Origin: Planctomycetaceae bacterium
Lineage (GTDB): Bacteria; Planctomycetota; Planctomycetia; Planctomycetales; Planctomycetaceae
Length of the DNA stretch: 19,772 nt
Assembly (NCBI GenBank): GCA_003445035.1
Contig: DLVV01000179.1
Span: 1-19,772, forward strand
Reading direction: 5' to 3'
The translations under genes and the position numbers were made by a program. Positions 16,340 through 19,772 of the stretch are shown piece by piece (positions within the stretch are counted from its first letter, which is position 1; each line of letters starts with the position of its first letter). The notes under the pieces are model-generated. The model was not told where the DNA came from. It saw only the letters and a list, made by a program, of their open reading frames with translations, and searched no databases.

Positions 16340-18964
16340 TCACTGAATGTACAGGAATTCGTTGAGACAGAAGATCGCCTGGCAGAGATCGACCAGGGCC
16401 AGATCCAGGGGATCGACGGGCTGAAGCCCCAGGTACTCGCGTCCCTGCCGAGCATGAAGCAACCGGACCTGTTCGTCCGAGAGGGCTCGACGGTAGAGAC
16501 GAACTTCGGCCAGGGCACCGTGAAACGCTCCGGACGGGTGCTCGTCAATCAGCCCCAGCTTCAACGGAACGTCGTTGTCGACGTTCGTCGGCGAGGGTTC
16601 GACCAGGATGCGGTCCGGAGCAACCGCCTGGTCGAGAAACAGCTTCACGGTTCGCTTCGATCGGACAGCTGTCGCACGGTGCCACCTTCCCCTGCGTATG
16701 GTCCCGTGCGAATCGAGATAATTGACCGGGCCCTTGCCGCTGCGAAGATTGCGGGTCGAAAACCTCAGGTGCCCCTTGGTCTCATGAAAGAAGTACCCGG
16801 TGTAGGACGTGCCATCACCGGAAAAGGAGTCCTTGCCCAGGATCTGGGTTCCGTTGGCACTGGCCGGATCCATGCGAAACACGACCGACACGGTGAAATC
16901 ACCGGTTCCAAATTCCACGCTGGGGTTGTCGTCAGCCTGCAGCACCGTCGGCTTCGGGCCAAAGGCAACGGCCGGCCGGCCGGTCGGTGTCGCTGAGACA
17001 ACCAGCCGCGGCCGTCCCGATTCCCGGGGTCGAAAGACAATGCCGGTCCGCTGGGATCGGGCGTCTGCCCAACGAAGCACCTCGCCCGGCTCGAGACCAT
17101 CGGCGGTCAGGTCCAGCACCAGGCCGTTTCCAGCGTCAGACGGTTTCTCGTCAATCCCCGGTCGTGTCATCGCACGATAGCTGTCCCGTTGTTCCTGAAG
17201 AAATGCAGCCGAGGCATCCAGTTCGGCCGGTGTGGCCTCGCGTCCAAACGCCCTGACAAACAGGTCCCTGACCAGCGTCGACAGATCGGCCCGCGGCCGA
17301 TCCTGTCTCAGTTGGCGGGCAAACGAGGCGGCGGCCCGGCGTACCACCGGCCCGTTGAGCAATGCCAGGGCCTGGGGTGAGACGATCGTGGACGAACGGA
17401 TGGCGGTTCCCTGCAGGGTGTCGGGGAGATCGAACAGTGCCATCAACGGGTCCGGCTGACTGCGTTTGACACGGAAGTACACCGCCCGCCGCGGGTTGCC
17501 GGAATCGAGCGAACCGGGACCGAACATCCGGCCGTCGAACCGATCACCAAGCACCAGCAGGCTGTCGCGGATCGATTCGGCCTCCAACCGTCGTACCGCC
17601 CGCCCACGAAACAGCGCCTGGTCCTGCTCGGTCTGCGCCCGGTTCAGGACCGCCTGGCGGTAGGTCGCGCTGGAAAGCACCAACCGGTGAATCGGCTTCA
17701 ATCGCCAGCCGTTGCCGATCAACTCGGACGCCAGCCAGTCGAGCAATCCGGGGTGAGTCGGCCGCTGTCCCTGGTCGCCGAAGTCGTTGGGAGTGGATAC
17801 CAACCCGCGGCCAAAATGGTGCTGCCAGACCCGATTGACGATCACCCGGGCCAGCAGGTGACCAGCCCCGCGGCGCGAGTCGGTGACCCAGCGGGCCAGG
17901 CCCGATCTCCGGAACGTCGGCCGGTGCGTCCCGGTTTTGGGCTGCTGCTTCGGACCGGAAAACTGACGCTCGGTCACACCCTCGGGCAACAACACGTCCA
18001 GGTAACCCGGACGAACCTCGTGGTCCTTCAACTTCACGTCACCGCGACGCAGGAACCAGGTCTTGGTGTAGAAGGCCGGGCCCGGGTTGTAGAGCCGGGG
18101 CAGAGGTTTCAGACCTTCGCCGGCCACCAGCACCGGACGGACTCCCGCCCCGCTTGTCGCCCCGGTCGAAAGTTCCACCTCGCCGCGGATGGTCCGCTCG
18201 AAGATCGCCGCAAACCGGTAGTACTCCTCCTGAGAAATCGGGTCAAACTTGTGGTCGTGGCATCTTGCACAACCGACCGAGAGTCCCAGCAACGAGGTGC
18301 CGACCGTGTTGACCAGGTCGTCGAGTTCGTCGTACCGCTCCTGCTCGACCCGCACCTTGGCGATGTCGGCGTTGTGAACACCGGCGGCCAGAAATCCGGT
18401 GGCCATCCTCGCCAGGGCGTCGCCGGCGGCCAGTTCGTCTCCGGCCAGTTGCCAACGTACGAAGCGATCAAACGGCATGTCATCGTTGAACGCCCGGATC
18501 ACGAAATCGCGAAAGTGGTACGCGTTGGCATTGTCCAGATCGTGCTCGAATCCGTAGCTCTCGGCAAAACGCACCACGTCCAGCCAGTGACGCCCCCACC
18601 GTTCTCCCATGTGTGGGCTGGTCAGCAGGCGGTCGACCAGCCGCGACCACGCATCCGGACGGCGGTCCGACAGGAAACGGTCACGTTGCCCAGGTGTCGG
18701 GGGCAGTCCCAACACGCCGAAACAGATACGACGGAGCAGAACGACGGCGTTCGCCCGGCCTGACGGCTTCCGCTGGCCCTGCTCGATCCGCCTCAGGATG
18801 AACCGGTCGATCGTGTTGACCGGCCAGTCGGTGTCGGCCACGTCGGGAATCTCGAACCGCAGTGGCTGGAACGACCAGAACCCGAGCGGCTCATCGGCGA
18901 CAAGGGGCGTCGCGGCAAAAAGCAGGACACCCAGGATCCGAAAAACGGTCTTCACGATCACCAT
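16340..18964 (-). CDS. DUF1549/DUF1553 (PSCyt2-PSD1) protein with an inserted LamG-like domain
   Basis: This reading gives 874 residues from ATG 18964. GTGs at 19027 and 18955 are alternatives; the latter would sit at good distance from AAGGTGATG. A signal peptide is evident (VKTVFRILGVLLFAATPLVADEP). DUF1549 spans about 35-270, with GERWGRHWLDVVRFAES and one CARCH haem-type motif (Cys232, Cys235, His236) followed by DHKFDP. DUF1553 begins with a block around RVIVNRVWQHHFGRGLV. About 240 residues (roughly 605-845) then interrupt it. They include a concanavalin/LamG-like fold: VEFGTGDFTVSVVFRMDP, TGYFFHETKGHLRFSTR, KLFLDQAV and FHGALAEVRLYRRALSDEQV. The normal DUF1553 ending (VDLCQAIFCLNEFLYIQ) returns after the insert. 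LamG folds often bind carbohydrate; function is otherwise unknown. Its TGA overlaps a possible GTG start for the DUF1501 gene. Confidence 0.9.
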   Translation of the reverse strand: MVIVKTVFRILGVLLFAATPLVADEPLGFWSFQPLRFEIPDVADTDWPVNTIDRFILRRIEQGQRKPSGRANAVVLLRRICFGVLGLPPTPGQRDRFLSDRRPDAWSRLVDRLLTSPHMGERWGRHWLDVVRFAESYGFEHDLDNANAYHFRDFVIRAFNDDMPFDRFVRWQLAGDELAAGDALARMATGFLAAGVHNADIAKVRVEQERYDELDDLVNTVGTSLLGLSVGCARCHDHKFDPISQEEYYRFAAIFERTIRGEVELSTGATSGAGVRPVLVAGEGLKPLPRLYNPGPAFYTKTWFLRRGDVKLKDHEVRPGYLDVLLPEGVTERQFSGPKQQPKTGTHRPTFRRSGLARWVTDSRRGAGHLLARVIVNRVWQHHFGRGLVSTPNDFGDQGQRPTHPGLLDWLASELIGNGWRLKPIHRLVLSSATYRQAVLNRAQTEQDQALFRGRAVRRLEAESIRDSLLVLGDRFDGRMFGPGSLDSGNPRRAVYFRVKRSQPDPLMALFDLPDTLQGTAIRSSTIVSPQALALLNGPVVRRAAASFARQLRQDRPRADLSTLVRDLFVRAFGREATPAELDASAAFLQEQRDSYRAMTRPGIDEKPSDAGNGLVLDLTADGLEPGEVLRWADARSQRTGIVFRPRESGRPRLVVSATPTGRPAVAFGPKPTVLQADDNPSVEFGTGDFTVSVVFRMDPASANGTQILGKDSFSGDGTSYTGYFFHETKGHLRFSTRNLRSGKGPVNYLDSHGTIRRGRWHRATAVRSKRTVKLFLDQAVAPDRILVEPSPTNVDNDVPLKLGLIDEHPSGAFHGALAEVRLYRRALSDEQVRLLHARQGREYLGLQPVDPLDLALVDLCQAIFCLNEFLYIQ

Positions 18965-19030
18965 CACCTTGGACACACGGGGAAACGGCTGCACGCCAGA
19001 ATGACACAACGGGGGCACGCGTTCCACGGC

Positions 19031-19097
19031 AGATGCAATGCCGGTGCCGGTTCGTTGTCTGCAACGTGAGGCTGTTTCATAATCACGCGTTGCATCT
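19031..19097. repeat. Inverted repeat AGATGCAA ... TTGCATCT around a promoter
   Basis: AGATGCAA at 19031-19038 and TTGCATCT at 19090-19097 are exact 8-bp inverted copies flanking the promoter at 19055-19083. A second pair, GCAACG (19061-19066) and CGTTGC (19088-19093), brackets the -10. They could be regulator sites; chance is not excluded. Confidence 0.3.
19055..19083 (+). promoter_or_regulatory. Sigma70-type promoter for the 3' enolase-superfamily gene
   Basis: TTGTCT (19055-19060, 4/6 of TTGACA) and CATAAT (19078-19083, 5/6 of TATAAT) are separated by exactly 17 bp. Transcription would begin near 19090, about 30 nt before the ATG at 19120. It lies in the 155-bp gap between divergent genes and is the best promoter match in the window. 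Confidence 0.5.
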
Positions 19098-19119
19098 CGA
19101 ACCCGTTTGGTATCCCGAT

Positions 19120-19772
19120 ATGAAAATCACCCGCATCGAAGTCCGAACCGTCGCACCCGAGGTCCAGCGGTTCACCTGGTCGTTTGATCTCCCCGAACAG
19201 TTCATGACCAACACCGTCGTGAAGATCGAGACCGACACGGGTGTCGAGGGTGTGGCGGGCGTGTCCAACTACACCTCCTACGACTTCGACCGGTACACGG
19301 CCGAAACGATCCGCCACCTGGCCCCGGTACTGATCGGCCGCGACCCCCGCGAGCGGGACCAGATCTACTACGATCTTCGCCCCCGCGTCTTCCCGCTCTC
19401 ACCCGGTGCGTTGGCCGTCGTCGACGTCGCGCTTTGGGATCTGGCCGGGCGGCTCGCCGAGAAGCCGCTGCACGAACTGCTGGGTGCCTCCCGCACCAGC
19501 ATTCCCGCCTACGCCAGCACCCCGCTGATGGACGACGTGCCGGCCTACCTCGAACTGATCGGGCAACGGCTCGAGATGGGATTCACCGCCGTCAAGTTCC
19601 ACTGCTGGTGCCTGCCCGAAAAGGACCTCGAACTCTGCCGGGCGGCCCGCGAGCGGTTCCCCGGGACAGCTTTCATGCACGATGTCGAGAACAACTACTC
19701 GCATGAGGACGCACTGCGTGTGGGCGGAGAACTGGCCGAATTGGACTTCACGTGGTTCGAAGCCCCCTTCCC
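19120..19772 (+). CDS. Enolase-superfamily enzyme (mandelate racemase/muconate lactonizing type), 3'-truncated
   Basis: The gene starts at ATG 19120 and runs off the window after 217 codons. The N-terminus MKITRIEVRTVAPEV is the usual start of the capping domain with no export signal, so the enzyme is probably cytoplasmic, unlike the dehydratase at 1049. Capping-domain landmarks include IETDTGVEGVAG and AVVDVALWDLAGR. In the barrel, AVKFHCW gives Lys159-x-His161 where many relatives have K-x-K; MHDVENN gives metal ligand Asp188 (with Glu190); and FEAPF gives Glu214, 26 residues on, matching the superfamily spacing. The third metal ligand and the general acid/base on the far side are beyond the window. 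It should abstract the alpha proton of a carboxylate, as a racemase, epimerase or sugar-acid dehydratase; substrate unknown. It is divergent from the LamG-containing DUF1553 gene and preceded by a good promoter. Confidence 0.88.
   Translation, partial: MKITRIEVRTVAPEVQRFTWSFDLPEQFMTNTVVKIETDTGVEGVAGVSNYTSYDFDRYTAETIRHLAPVLIGRDPRERDQIYYDLRPRVFPLSPGALAVVDVALWDLAGRLAEKPLHELLGASRTSIPAYASTPLMDDVPAYLELIGQRLEMGFTAVKFHCWCLPEKDLELCRAARERFPGTAFMHDVENNYSHEDALRVGGELAELDFTWFEAPF

Noticed and set aside
17687-18763. Plus-strand open frame of 358 codons
   Set aside because: Antisense to the DUF1549/DUF1553 gene, whose CARCH motif and domain blocks are intact. No recognisable domain.

Overview
The window has the hallmarks of a planctomycete (phylum Planctomycetota) chromosome. 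It is GC-rich, and it carries two genes for planctomycete-type DUF1549/DUF1553 proteins (also called PSCyt2/PSD1), each followed by a DUF1501 gene. It also holds a leucine-rich-repeat lipoprotein of the 'T.VTD.GL..L' type, an EF-hand protein, Tat-exported sugar enzymes and an S9 peptidase. I cannot name the genus. I see no RNA genes, insertion sequences or CRISPR arrays. Coding density is high and no gene-free stretch exceeds 300 bases.

Layout. (1) Positions 1-3742, plus strand: three sugar-metabolism enzymes. These are an aldo/keto reductase cut by the window edge, an enolase-superfamily sugar-acid dehydratase and a Gfo/Idh/MocA oxidoreductase. The last two have clear Tat signals, so part of this sugar chemistry appears to take place outside the cytoplasm. 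(2) Positions 3793-7931, minus strand: a large three-module LRR lipoprotein followed by a secreted protein with four EF-hands, both probably on the cell surface or in the periplasm. (3) Positions 8097-14823, plus strand: a tight four-gene operon of DUF1549/DUF1553 protein, DUF1501 protein, SGNH-type sialate-O-acetylesterase-like esterase and S9 prolyl-oligopeptidase-like peptidase. The genes are separated by 4 nt, by 52 nt, and finally by an ATGA overlap. (4) Positions 14856-18964, minus strand: a second DUF1549/DUF1553-DUF1501 pair whose DUF1553 region is split by a LamG-like domain. (5) From 19120 to the end, plus strand: the 5' part of a second, cytoplasmic enolase-superfamily enzyme, behind a recognisable sigma70-type promoter.

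Taken together this looks like part of a carbohydrate-utilisation neighbourhood, probably for complex, perhaps acetylated or acidic, polysaccharides. The exported cytochrome-like/DUF1501 pairs are typical companions of such regions in planctomycetes, but their biochemical role is unknown. I found no clearly new defence or mobile system. The most notable points are the LamG domain inserted inside DUF1553, the three-module LRR protein with repeated cysteine-containing caps, the exact internal duplication in the EF-hand protein, and the exported sugar-enzyme cluster.
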